A model generated the notes under the pieces. The model saw only the letters and a program-made list of their open reading frames with translations. It was not told the origin of the DNA and did not search any database. Positions 8,753-17,470 of a DNA stretch of 64,000 nt are shown here, one piece after another. Source of the DNA: an uncultured Spirochaetaceae bacterium (GTDB lineage: Bacteria; Spirochaetota; Spirochaetia; Sphaerochaetales; Sphaerochaetaceae); contig CALXYM010000001.1 of assembly GCA_944392965.1 (NCBI GenBank), positions 186,001 to 250,000 of the forward strand. Reading direction: 5' to 3'. The translations under genes were made by a program, and so were the position numbers. How positions within the stretch are numbered: position 1 is the first letter of the stretch; every line of letters starts with the position of its first letter.

Positions 8753-9505
8753 ATGGAAGAGTTGATGGTAAAAGCAGAGGGCATAAGCAAGTCATTCGGT
8801 TCTTTAGAGGTTCTCCATGATATCTCTTTTTCCCTTACTAAAGGGAATGTCCTGTCTATTATCGGTCCTTCCGGGAGTGGCAAGAGCACGCTTCTCAGGA
8901 TTATAACGCAGCTTGAGAAGGCTGATGGTGGAACACTTGAGATAAAGGGGTGCAGACTCTTTGAAAATGGTGTTTATGCTAAAGCTGAGGAACAGAAGAG
9001 GATAGGGCGTCTTACGGGTCTTGTATTCCAGTCTTTCAACCTTTTTCCTCATTTCTCTGTATTAAGGAACATCACGGAAGCTCAGAGAGCGGTTTTAAAA
9101 CGTAGTAAGGCTGAGGCTGAGGAGAAGGCATATTCCCTTCTTAAGAGGATGAGCCTTCAGGATAAGGCAAAAAGCTATCCATGTGAGCTTTCTGGAGGAC
9201 AGATGCAGAGGGTATCAATAGCTCGGGCTCTTGCTCTTGATCCTGAGATTCTTTTCTTTGATGAGCCGACGAGTGCCCTTGATCCTGAGCTGACAAGGGA
9301 CATATTGAATGTAATTCGGTCTCTGGCTGAGGAGAAGATGACGATGGTGGTTGTCACCCATGAGATGAACTTCGCGAAAGGCATCTCCGATCATGCAATC
9401 TTCATGGAAGGAGGATACATAGTGGAGGAGGGTGATCCTGTATCACTTTTCGAACATCCACAGAACAAGAGAACAAAGGAATTCGTTAAGAGTTTCGATG
9501 ACTGA
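8753..9505 (+). CDS. Amino-acid ABC transporter ATPase
   Basis: GlnQ/HisP-type ATPase, 250 residues. Walker A is GPSGSGKST, the signature is LSGGQMQRVSIARAL, Walker B is [13 protein letters not shown] and the H-loop is VVVTHEM. The ATG at 8753 lies 4 nt after the permease stop and has AGGTGA just upstream; a longer frame from 8711 would overlap the permease and lacks a site. It is followed immediately by a terminator, so this three-gene transporter is self-contained. Confidence 0.95.
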   Translation: MEELMVKAEGISKSFGSLEVLHDISFSLTKGNVLSIIGPSGSGKSTLLRIITQLEKADGGTLEIKGCRLFENGVYAKAEEQKRIGRLTGLVFQSFNLFPHFSVLRNITEAQRAVLKRSKAEAEEKAYSLLKRMSLQDKAKSYPCELSGGQMQRVSIARALALDPEILFFDEPTSALDPELTRDILNVIRSLAEEKMTMVVVTHEMNFAKGISDHAIFMEGGYIVEEGDPVSLFEHPQNKRTKEFVKSFDD

Positions 9506-9530
9506 TGGGGAGTAATCCCCATTTTTTTTG
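9505..9530 (+). terminator. Terminator of the amino-acid transporter operon
   Basis: ATGGGG/CCCCAT stem with AGTAAT loop followed by eight T residues, overlapping the last base of the ATPase stop codon. Confidence 0.85.
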
Positions 9531-9565
9531 ATTAACAAATTAAAGGGTTTTCGCATAAAGAATAT

Positions 9566-10167
9566 ATGCGAAATGATTTAAATACGGAACTGAAAAAACT
9601 ACAATGTAAGTATTCCCATTTCATATCTGACAGGGCTTTCTGGAATGGTAGACCGGTATTTGAATTCTTTTCAGAGAAAAGAGATCTTATAACGATACTT
9701 TGATAATACATTCTGATTTCCCGAAATATGTCGAGTTTAAGTTTTGTAAAAATAAGTATATTGGAGAGCATGTAAATTCTTCATTGCCGATTGTTGATAT
9801 AATTTTTATTGTGGTAGCGGATACAGGAATTACCAATAAGGCGTTATTTAAAAAGCATTTACTCGAAAGATCTAAAACATGGAAAAATAATAATGATGTA
9901 ATTGTAAGCGATATGACAGGGGACACAGTGTTTAAAATAAATAAAGAGGCCTCGTCAGGCCCCTCTGTTAATTCCCCGTCTTCACATAGAAGTCGGCGGT
10001 GGATTGATGAACTACGTTCACCCACCACGTCTAAAATATATTTTAGAGAGTTAATGAAAGTCCATAAAGTTCACTATCCATCGTATCTTAGGGAGGAAGA
10101 AAGGCTGTATGAGAACGTGCTCGAAGCGGGATATGTTCTTCTTTTGGAAAGGTGTGTTGGCAGATAA
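9566..10167 (+). pseudogene. Frameshifted hypothetical gene
   Basis: An ATG at 9566 opens a 45-codon frame that stops at 9701-9703; a second frame entered at 9700, shifted by -1, continues to 10167. Joined across the shift the two would give one polypeptide of roughly 200 residues (from MRNDLNTELKK to LLERCVGR). No canonical slippery heptamer is present at the junction, so decay is more likely than programmed shifting. I recognise no domain. The gene lies at the left edge of the accessory region, next to broken transposases, and is richer in A+T than the transporter genes beside it. Confidence 0.45.
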
Positions 10168-10247
10168 GATACTCATAAATGGATTTTTAAATAAAAACTC
10201 CTATCTGCACAGCGTTGTTAAAAGCCAGATGACGATATAGGATAGAT

Positions 10248-10326
10248 GCTGCTCTGTCGCCATCAGAGCAGAGTTCGGTGTGGAAGCCTCTTTGCCTGAT
10301 GATGACAGAGCAAAAAAGGCTTCCAC
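10248..10326 (+). repeat. Inverted repeats before a transposase fragment
   Basis: Two hairpin-forming repeats occur in tandem: CTGCTCTG/CAGAGCAG (10249-10256 and 10264-10271) and GTGGAAGCCT/AGGCTTCCAC (10280-10289 and 10317-10326). They lie immediately before the zinc-ribbon transposase fragment and may belong to its terminal or regulatory region; no matching copy is seen at the far side because that end is lost. Confidence 0.4.
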
Positions 10327-10328
10327 CA

Positions 10329-10703
10329 ATGAAAGAAAATATCTATTCCCGTTCAAGGAGAAGGACCCCCTGGACAGACAAGGCGTCAGTGACGCCGCTT
10401 GAGTCGTTTCTCGACAACCATGCGGCAGAAGAATACAGCCGCAGGCATCTACGGATATCTGATACGGAGGAAAGCGAGTTGCTCAACACATTTGAGCCAG
10501 CGGCCTGCCCATACTGCAAGAAAGGGAGATACAAGGGATATGGCTATCTGCGTACTGGCCTGAGGCGATACCGCTGCCTTGATTGCGGAAAGACATTCAC
10601 AATCCTTACAGGAACACTTTTCGAGAACCATAAGCAGCCGATAAGCGAATGGATAGACACCTGCCTTGAGCTGTTCTCTGAGCAGAGCTTCGAGGCAATC
10701 TCC
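10329..10703 (+). pseudogene. Zinc-ribbon transposase, N-terminal fragment
   Basis: About 125 residues of a transposase N terminus. A zinc ribbon (CPYC ... CLDC) is followed by FTILTGTLFENHKQPISEWI, a combination typical of IS1/IS1595-type transposases. The catalytic domain is missing: the sequence runs into an IS630-type element on the opposite strand near 10700, where an IS630 C-terminal motif begins. The family call at superfamily level is reasonable; which IS family it is cannot be decided. Confidence 0.6.
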
Positions 10704-11735
10704 AAGGCACTGTCTTCCGAGAGCTGAAAGCTCGCATTCTGCAATGTTCAGCCATGAGCCATGCTTGGGAGTGTAATGTATTTCCAGCTTCTGGGCGATA
10801 CAAAACGCCTCCTGGGGAGGAAATGCTTCATATAGCGATGAAATCCTGTGGGTATTCAGGTTGTCCATTACAAGTACGATCTTATCTGCACCGGGATAAT
10901 CGATGTCCACGAGCTCCCTTATCTGCTCAGCCCAGTCATTCTTTGTCCTTCTCTCATGAGCAATGGCTCTCCTCCAGCCTGCAAGCGGCTCGGTGAAAAG
11001 GAAGATGCTGGCTGTTCCATTGCGATGTATTCATTATCGTAATGCATCACGCCATTCGACGTCCTGAAGCCATGCCTTGTTTCCGCAAGCATCTGCACCG
11101 GCTTCTCATCCATGCAGATCACGGGAATAAGCGGATTGTATGGGCGTGCATACACTGACAGAACGTCTTCCATATTGGCGACGAATGCCGCATCAAGATC
11201 TTTCGGTATTGTCCAGCACTTCCTCAGGTGAGGTGAAAGCTCGTTTTTTTTAATACCCTGTCGACAGTTGTGTGCGATACGCTCTCAAGAATGCCAAGCT
11301 CCACAATCCTATCCGCAAGAAGCCTCAGCGTCCACGATTCATAGCCTTTAGGCGGAGCTGAGCATGCCAGCGCAATTATCCTTGCTTCTACATCTCCAGT
11401 CACTTTTGCGGGTACTGGAGGTGTCTCTCTCTTCTTCCTGTACAGCGTTGCCTCGAAGCCCTTCTCTGCATAGCTCGTTCTCACGTTTTGCACAGTCGTA
11501 GGCGTTGTATGATAGATGGCTGCGACTTCCTGTACCGTCATAGGCTTCTTGCCGTTTCTGTCAGATGCAAGGAGGATATTCGCTCTAAGGATTGTCCTTG
11601 CAGGAGCCTTACCCTTGCTTGTGATATCCAGCAGCTTATTCCGTTCTTCATCATTCAGTTCTATGAGGTATTTTGTTGTCGGCATACTCCATCCATTCCT
11701 TCAAGTATAGTCTTTCTTAAAGAATAGTGGACAGA
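10700..11735 (-). mobile_element. Decayed IS630-family insertion sequence
   Basis: An IS630 transposase is readable in three pieces on the minus strand: 11685-11224 (helix-turn-helix, MTVQEVAAIYHTTPTTVQNV), 11173-about 11005 (DDE first motif VICMDEKPVQML) and about 11005-10700 (second motif VLVMDNLNTH and third block HGSWLNIAECE). The first frame break is at an A8 run (minus strand, 11251-11244), where a -1 shift restores the frame and might be programmed slippage. The second, near 11008, is a one-base lesion. The C terminus is cut off at the junction with the zinc-ribbon transposase, so the copy should be inactive. Its outer right end is probably near 11700-11735. Confidence 0.75.
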
Positions 11736-12032
11736 ACCATTTTATACAAGATTTGGATATTACAAACTACTAGAAAATATTTATGATAACACTTTACTTC
11801 AGTTTGTATTTGTTATATTGAATGCTATTCATATTAATAATATAACATATTTTAACAAAGCTATAGGTTTATTTTCTTTTCCTTTAGAAAAATTACGTAT
11901 AATAAAATTTTAATTATTTATTTTCTAATATTGACACATATTTTATTGTGGTAGAAGTTTTTATTAAATATTTATTTCTTAGACTATATCTGGAAGATAA
12001 AATTTGACATATTGGGCTAATTATTTTAAACT
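11736..12032 (+). promoter_or_regulatory. AT-rich spacer with promoter of the RiPP-like cluster
   Basis: Roughly 300 bases of extremely AT-rich DNA separate the IS remnant from the radical SAM gene; no gene is seen in them. At the right end TTGACA (12004-12009), a 17-bp spacer and TAAACT (12027-12032) form a plausible promoter that would start transcription near 12039, some 18 nt before the proposed GTG start at 12057. A second TTGACA at 11931 lacks a matching -10 box. Confidence 0.5.
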
Positions 12033-12056
12033 TTGTTAAAAAAAGGGAGAAGTAAG

Positions 12057-13361
12057 GTGTATTTTGGAACTGAAGAAATTTTCTTTGTTGATATTATTGA
12101 TGACTCCGATAATATTTTAGTATATGTTCCTCTTCGAAGTTATTTAGCTTTGGTGAATAAGAATTTTAAGCAAAAAATGTTGAAGTCACAGGACTTTTCC
12201 AATAAGTTTTTATCATATTTAAAGAAGAAAAACTATATAGATCCAGTTGTATTGCATAAGAAATCTGTCGATATTCTTCCTCAATTATCGATTCCGGTTA
12301 CGGATGGGTGTAATTTAAGATGTGAGTATTGTTATTTTCGAGCTGGAGATGAAGATAAAAAAACAGTCCAGAGCAAAGAAGAACTAGCAAGCTATGTAGA
12401 GGCATATTTCAATAGAATTGAAAATTATCCCATAAAAAATAGTTCGAACATAATAGATGTAGCAATAGCTGGAGGGGGCGAACCTACTAGCCAGTTTGAA
12501 ACTATGAAATATGTTGTAGAATTAATTGAGGAAAAATGTTTGCATTTAGGATATAAAGTACGCTTTAATATGCCCACAAATGGATTTTTTGGAGATGAAA
12601 TCAGAGATTTTATAGTAAAGCATTTTTCTCAAGTTTCTTTATCTTTTGATGGCCCAGAAGATATCCAGAATTTTCAGCGTCCTACAAGGAGTGGAGGAAA
12701 AAGTTTCAAAAAAGTATATGAAACTGCAAAATTTTTTTACGATAGGGGATTATCATTTGCGTTTCGATCAACAATAACAGATTATAGTTTATATAGAATA
12801 CCTGAAATTTTAGATTTTTTTAATAAAGATTTTCCCCAAAAAATAATTGGTATTGAGGCAATGAATTTGTATGGAAGAGCAATAGGCAATTCAAAAGTAT
12901 CGCCTCCTAATCCGGTAATATTTGCAGATAAACTTTTAGAGGCATATGAATATGCCCATCGGAAAAAAATTAGCATTAAAACCGCAGGGGTGGGAAAGTA
13001 TGAGCAATTAAGAACTGTTTTTTGTGGTTCTGTAGGTATTCCAAATTGGACGATTACAACAGATGGTAGAATAACATCATGTACTCGTGATAACTTACCG
13101 GAAATATTTTCCTTCGGGCATTATGATAGAAATGAAAAAAAATTAAAATTGGATTTGAACAAAATAAAAAAAGTTCGTGACTTGAATATATTTAATTATC
13201 CCGAGTGTGCAGATTGTTTTTGCAAATATAATTGTGCTGGTGATTGCCCTGATTTAAGGGTGTCTAATATGATAAATTGTGATGCCACAAAGAAAGTTGC
13301 AGCATATGTTTTATTGAGTAAACTAAATAATAAGGAGATTTTATATGGAAGCAGTTGTTGA
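12057..13361 (+). CDS. Radical SAM/SPASM peptide maturase
   Basis: Radical SAM enzyme of 434 residues with a SPASM domain, the architecture of enzymes that cross-link or otherwise modify ribosomal peptides. The SAM-cluster cysteines are in CNLRCEYCYF (Cys85, 89, 92). The SPASM region shows CX13GX4C (CGSVG...GRITSC) and then CX2CX5CX3C (CADCFCKYNCAGDC), as expected for two auxiliary 4Fe-4S clusters. The N-terminal 75 residues, including a YVPLRSYLALVN stretch, may be the peptide-binding part. The GTG at 12057 has GGGAGA 6 nt before it; a TTG at 12033 is in frame but has no site. The last 17 nt overlap the start of a small Cys-rich peptide gene, its likely substrate. A+T content is far above the flanking chromosome. 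Confidence 0.9.
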   Translation: MYFGTEEIFFVDIIDDSDNILVYVPLRSYLALVNKNFKQKMLKSQDFSNKFLSYLKKKNYIDPVVLHKKSVDILPQLSIPVTDGCNLRCEYCYFRAGDEDKKTVQSKEELASYVEAYFNRIENYPIKNSSNIIDVAIAGGGEPTSQFETMKYVVELIEEKCLHLGYKVRFNMPTNGFFGDEIRDFIVKHFSQVSLSFDGPEDIQNFQRPTRSGGKSFKKVYETAKFFYDRGLSFAFRSTITDYSLYRIPEILDFFNKDFPQKIIGIEAMNLYGRAIGNSKVSPPNPVIFADKLLEAYEYAHRKKISIKTAGVGKYEQLRTVFCGSVGIPNWTITTDGRITSCTRDNLPEIFSFGHYDRNEKKLKLDLNKIKKVRDLNIFNYPECADCFCKYNCAGDCPDLRVSNMINCDATKKVAAYVLLSKLNNKEILYGSSC

Positions 13362-13518
13362 TGTCGGGTTAGAACAGGAATTACAGAACCTTATTCTTTC
13401 AGAAGTAGATTTGCAATATCACAAAAAACAAAATGTGTTACTTTCTTGCTCAAGTGATGGTTGCTCAAGAATTAGTTATTGTTCTTGTGATTGCAATGAC
13501 GGTAGTGGAACATGGTGA
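13345..13518 (+). CDS. Putative RiPP precursor peptide, Cys/Ser-rich
   Basis: A 57-codon gene with a strong ribosome-binding site (AAGGAG at 13332-13337, 7 nt before the ATG). It overlaps the end of the maturase gene by 17 nt in another frame, so translation is probably coupled. Residues 1-33 look like a leader (hydrophobic/acidic, ELQNLILSEVDLQYHKK), and residues 34-57 like a core with Cys at 35, 40, 46, 48 and 50, many Ser, three Asp and two Gly just before the last residues, ending NDGSGTW. Short blocks are SCSSDGC and SYCSCDC. Position next to a SPASM maturase, the split leader/core composition and the C-terminal Trp all fit a modified peptide. No Gly-Gly cleavage site is visible. The function is inference; the reading frame and site are seen. 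Confidence 0.75.
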   Translation: MEAVVDVGLEQELQNLILSEVDLQYHKKQNVLLSCSSDGCSRISYCSCDCNDGSGTW

Positions 13519-13527
13519 TTGGAAAAT

Positions 13528-13554
13528 AATGATGCAGAGTTTTTCTGCATCATT
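13528..13554 (+). terminator. Hairpin after the precursor gene (attenuator-like)
   Basis: A perfect 11-bp stem, AATGATGCAGA/TCTGCATCATT, with a GTTTT loop starts 9 nt after the precursor stop. Only a weak T run follows, and the next gene begins 12 nt later, so it may act as a leaky terminator or an mRNA 3' stabiliser that lets the peptide gene be expressed more than the genes behind it. Confidence 0.6.
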
Positions 13555-13566
13555 TAATCAACAAAA

Positions 13567-14400
13567 ATGAATCTTACATTTAATGAAATTGAAAGACATG
13601 TAAAAGATTTTCTTTTTAGAATAAATGCTAGTGGTGGTTTTTTTGAGCACCGAGTTCTTATTATTAGCCGACACATAAATAAAAAATATGTTAGTTTGTT
13701 TGGCCGTTTTTCAAACGATAAAGAATTCTTATTTAAAACTTTTGATCTTTTTCTTTGGGCATATTTAACAGATTTAACTTTGGATGCCTTTTCTTCTGGA
13801 GAATTTAATCCTTGGGAAATACCTAAAGCAACTTTTGGTGCCATGATTTTGTTCAATAATTATGTAGAGTGGATGAAAAGTAATTATGAAGAACGGTTTG
13901 TTCTTATTTTTTTTCATTTATATAATCAGCAAATGAAATACCAGATTCTAGAAAAACAATGGGAAATGCCATCTGAGTATTGTTCTTTTTATATCAATCC
14001 GGAAGAATATTACAAAAAGCAAATTGTTTTGTTGTTCCCAATAATTATTATTGATTTGCCGAAAAAAGTAAAAAACTTTTCAATAAAATTTCTTAAAGAT
14101 TATTACTCTTATTTACTTATTAGTGATGATTTAAATGATTTAGCATGGGATATACAGTCCAAAACACTGAGTTATGTAATCGCTAATTTTTATGAACGAA
14201 AAAAAAAGTTACCATCTCTTAATTCGGATTTTCATATACTTTTTAATGATATCTTACATGTCTTGTCTATTTTGCAATCAAAGCTTGAAAAAGCAAGTAA
14301 GCTTTTAAATATTGATAATTGGATCTGTGAAGAAGTTTTCTTTTCAATATCATATGAAGAATGGACAAATAAAATTAATCAAGATCGAAAACCATTGTGA
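13567..14400 (+). CDS. Isoprenoid-synthase-like protein (possible prenyltransferase)
   Basis: An all-helical-looking protein of 277 residues. One segment, LKDYYSYLLISDDLNDLAWD (about residues 176-195), resembles the second Asp-rich helix of trans-isoprenyl diphosphate synthases, with a DDxxD (Asp187, 188, 191) and a further Asp195; the glutamine that usually precedes it is Leu here. A reduced first motif DLTLD (Asp69 and Asp73) fits the other metal site. The family includes chain-elongating enzymes and ComQ, which prenylates a Trp of the ComX peptide. Its place between a Trp-ending peptide and two polyprenol-kinase-like genes supports a prenyl role. The assignment is by motif only and could be wrong; otherwise it is an unrecognised helical protein. 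Confidence 0.45.
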   Translation: MNLTFNEIERHVKDFLFRINASGGFFEHRVLIISRHINKKYVSLFGRFSNDKEFLFKTFDLFLWAYLTDLTLDAFSSGEFNPWEIPKATFGAMILFNNYVEWMKSNYEERFVLIFFHLYNQQMKYQILEKQWEMPSEYCSFYINPEEYYKKQIVLLFPIIIIDLPKKVKNFSIKFLKDYYSYLLISDDLNDLAWDIQSKTLSYVIANFYERKKKLPSLNSDFHILFNDILHVLSILQSKLEKASKLLNIDNWICEEVFFSISYEEWTNKINQDRKPL

Positions 14401-14488
14401 ATATTTGCAAATAATTGATGAGATAAATTATTAATGCATAAAAGTGTTGTCAATACATTAGAAATGAATTGGAAAGGATGAAAAATAC

Positions 14489-17470
14489 ATGGGTAAAGTA
14501 AAGAGAATAAAAACTGATTATACTATAAAAAATGTTTTTGAGAACCAAGAGTTGAAAGAGTCAAAAGTTCCTTTTTTTTCCTGTTTTGTAGATAGAGAAA
14601 ACTATCGGAATGATTTTTGGTATTCTCATTATATTCCAATGAAAAACAAAATTGAAAATGGAGTAGAACAAAATAAATGTGACATTATACATTTTTATGG
14701 AGATCCTGGCGTTGGTAAAACAGCTTTGATTAATAAATTAAAAAAGGAAATGGATGAACAAAGTCCTAATGGTCAAGGAGATTATTTGTATTTTGATTTT
14801 CATGGTTTTTCCGGAGAACTTTATGATTTGATTCAAAAATTAATTTTAGACTTACGAAAAAAATTTAAGTTTGAATTCCCATTAACAGAATATGCTAGTA
14901 TGAAAATTTCGGTTGAATTTAAAGATACAGCTCCTCTGTCTCGATCTTTTAGGGATGTTATACAAAATAATAGAGGGGTGGGACTTATCCGGACAATTAT
15001 AAAAAGAACATCTTTGGGAAATATAATTTATACGATAACAGACGTTATCGATTATATTGAAAAAAATTATGACATTGGTTTTGTAAGGACAATAAAAAAA
15101 CAATTACAAGATAAAGCTTTTAAAGAAAGTGTAAATTATATGAGAAAGATGAATGCATCTCATATATTGGAGAAAATTCATGTCTTTTTTGCGATTGATT
15201 TAAAAATGAATCTTATTAAGAGAGGAAAACCATTTGTCATTTTTTTAGATACATTTGATCAATATATTTGTGTAAATGAAACTCAACAAAAAGAGAAAGA
15301 TTGGTGGCTAAGAAATCATAATGATGGAATAATATTAGCTGTACCTAATGTTATCTGGGTGATTGCTAGTCGAAGTGGTTTGGATAAAGTAGAAAATGTT
15401 GGGTTAGACTCTTGGAAAAGTTTTGAAATCGATGAGCAAAAGATTAATTTTTTTGATAAAGATAATTCCATAAAATTGGTGAAATCCGAAGGACTTTCAG
15501 ATTGCGAAGTAGATGAAAATTTTTCTAGAATTTCAAAGTGCTCTCCTTTTTTTTTAAATCTTTTAGTTCAATTGTTCTATTCTATAGAGCCTAACACATT
15601 ATTGAAAGAAGGTTTTTTTTCTAATACATGCGACTTTACAGGGATTTTAAAATATTATTTTTCTCTTTTTGACTTGAAGGTACAAAAATTAATAAGTGTC
15701 CTTGCTCTTTTTGAAGAGGGATGGTCAAGTGAAATGATATTAAAAATAAGGGAAAAGCTTCCTTATTTTGTACAAGAAATCTATGAACAAATAATTCACA
15801 ATAAAATACTTGTTATACATTCGAAGGAGAATGATTGTTATTTTATTATTTCATATTTGAAAAATATTACGTCTAATGTTTTGGACGAAGCTGAAAAACA
15901 AGAAGTTTATCAAATTATAATGAATTATTATGCTAATAATTTGGATAGGAACACTTCGCCGTATGAACAATTAAATAAACTTATAAAATTCACGTTGGTA
16001 ATAGAGACCCCTTATGAAATTTTTTGCTCGATAGTTTTAAAGTATTTAATTGATTTAGTAATAAATATACGTTTATATGAACTCAATCAGCTATTGTGTA
16101 TATATGAAAATAGCGAAATATATAAATACAAGAAAAATTATGAATTATATTTGTCTATTTTTGCCTTACGCAATATTTATAATAATCTTAAAACTAGAAG
16201 AATAGATGAAGATTCTTTGGCATTCATGATTTCTGCATTATCTAATCAGGACATAGACATGAGTACAAGATGTATTTTATGTATGTCAATTAGCTATGAA
16301 GAACTATTGAAAGGTCGTTTTTTAGAAGCTATTGATTATGGGATGAAAATACAAAATATTGTCATACAGGATAAAGAAAGATTGATTTCAATATCGGCTA
16401 TAGCAAACGAAATAATTTCTAATGGATACTTATCGCTTTGGGAATATAAAAAAGGACTACAATTAGGAAGAGATGGATATGAGATGCGAAAAATACTCTT
16501 TGGAAAGAATCATTGGTATACTTTATCCTCTTTATGCAATATATCTAAGGCTTTATATGGATTGGGAAATTTCAAGCAAGCATATAATATTGATTGTTAT
16601 GGCTATAACAATGCTTATTTAAGTTTAGGCGAAAGCCATCCATTAACTTTACTTTTTCTTGAAAGATTAGCAGAAGATTTATCACAATTAGGCGATTATT
16701 ACAAAGCATATAGTTATAAAGAAAGAATAATGGAAATAAGGGAATCTTTGTTTGGTAAAAATAGCCCACAATTTTATTCTTCTCTATATGCTATTGCCGT
16801 TGCACATTCCTATCTAGGAGATTTTAAAGGTGCTCTTAATTTAAAGAGGAAAGTATATTCTTTTAGAAGAGAGGTTGAAGGAGAGAAACATCCACAGACA
16901 ATTAATTCTTTATATGGAATAGGAGTAGAATATTCTAAGCTAGGGCAATCTAAAGAGGCTTTAAAATACAAAAAGAAAGCATATGAAATGAGAGTTATTG
17001 TGTTAGGAAGAAATCATTTTGATACTATTTCTGCTTATTTTGGAATAGGGGAAGACCTTCTAAAATTAGGAAATATTTCAGAAGCCCAAAAGATATTTCA
17101 AGAAACCCTTGAAAATAAAATTTCATTATTAGGAGAAATGCATCCTGATGTTTTATCTGTTTATTATCAAATTGCGATTGCTTATTATAAAGCAGGTGCT
17201 CTTTCCTTAGCTTGGCACATTAGCCTAACAACTTTGAGAAAACGCAAAAAGATTTTTGGAGGCCTTCATCCAATGGTTTTTGCTTCTTCTTATTTATCTG
17301 GAAAAATTCTTATGGCAATGAAAAGATATTCTCATGCTTATAATTTTTTTAAATCAGCTTATGAGGGTGCTTTGAATGTATTAGGAATTCTTCATCCAGA
17401 TACAGAAAAATATCATAATGCATACTTGCAAATTCTTGGCTTGAAGAGAGGAGAAAAAAATGATGCATGA
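14489..17470 (+). CDS. STAND-type ATPase with C-terminal TPR repeats
   Basis: A 993-residue signal-transduction ATPase. Walker A is GDPGVGKTAL (Lys77, Thr78); a Walker B-like IFLDTFDQY has Asp254, and VIWVIASRSGLDKV follows like a sensor strand. From about 620 to 980 the chain consists of kinesin-light-chain-like TPR repeats of about 42 residues, recognisable by repeated LGxxHPxT/Y and GxxxxAxxxxxxAY patterns. STAND ATPases of this shape bind a ligand through the repeats and switch by ATP-driven assembly. Here it could regulate the peptide cluster, sense its product or act as an immunity or defence protein. It overlaps the next gene by 11 nt. No effector domain is obvious at the N terminus (first 50 residues). 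Confidence 0.8.
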   Translation: MGKVKRIKTDYTIKNVFENQELKESKVPFFSCFVDRENYRNDFWYSHYIPMKNKIENGVEQNKCDIIHFYGDPGVGKTALINKLKKEMDEQSPNGQGDYLYFDFHGFSGELYDLIQKLILDLRKKFKFEFPLTEYASMKISVEFKDTAPLSRSFRDVIQNNRGVGLIRTIIKRTSLGNIIYTITDVIDYIEKNYDIGFVRTIKKQLQDKAFKESVNYMRKMNASHILEKIHVFFAIDLKMNLIKRGKPFVIFLDTFDQYICVNETQQKEKDWWLRNHNDGIILAVPNVIWVIASRSGLDKVENVGLDSWKSFEIDEQKINFFDKDNSIKLVKSEGLSDCEVDENFSRISKCSPFFLNLLVQLFYSIEPNTLLKEGFFSNTCDFTGILKYYFSLFDLKVQKLISVLALFEEGWSSEMILKIREKLPYFVQEIYEQIIHNKILVIHSKENDCYFIISYLKNITSNVLDEAEKQEVYQIIMNYYANNLDRNTSPYEQLNKLIKFTLVIETPYEIFCSIVLKYLIDLVINIRLYELNQLLCIYENSEIYKYKKNYELYLSIFALRNIYNNLKTRRIDEDSLAFMISALSNQDIDMSTRCILCMSISYEELLKGRFLEAIDYGMKIQNIVIQDKERLISISAIANEIISNGYLSLWEYKKGLQLGRDGYEMRKILFGKNHWYTLSSLCNISKALYGLGNFKQAYNIDCYGYNNAYLSLGESHPLTLLFLERLAEDLSQLGDYYKAYSYKERIMEIRESLFGKNSPQFYSSLYAIAVAHSYLGDFKGALNLKRKVYSFRREVEGEKHPQTINSLYGIGVEYSKLGQSKEALKYKKKAYEMRVIVLGRNHFDTISAYFGIGEDLLKLGNISEAQKIFQETLENKISLLGEMHPDVLSVYYQIAIAYYKAGALSLAWHISLTTLRKRKKIFGGLHPMVFASSYLSGKILMAMKRYSHAYNFFKSAYEGALNVLGILHPDTEKYHNAYLQILGLKRGEKNDA

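Noticed and set aside
10754-11042. Plus-strand frames over the IS630 remnant
   Set aside because: They lie antisense to recognisable transposase motifs and have no features of real proteins.
14489-17470. The AT-rich block as an antiphage defence island
   Set aside because: The STAND ATPase alone could fit, but no nuclease, restriction, toxin or other defence gene accompanies it, whereas peptide-modification genes do.
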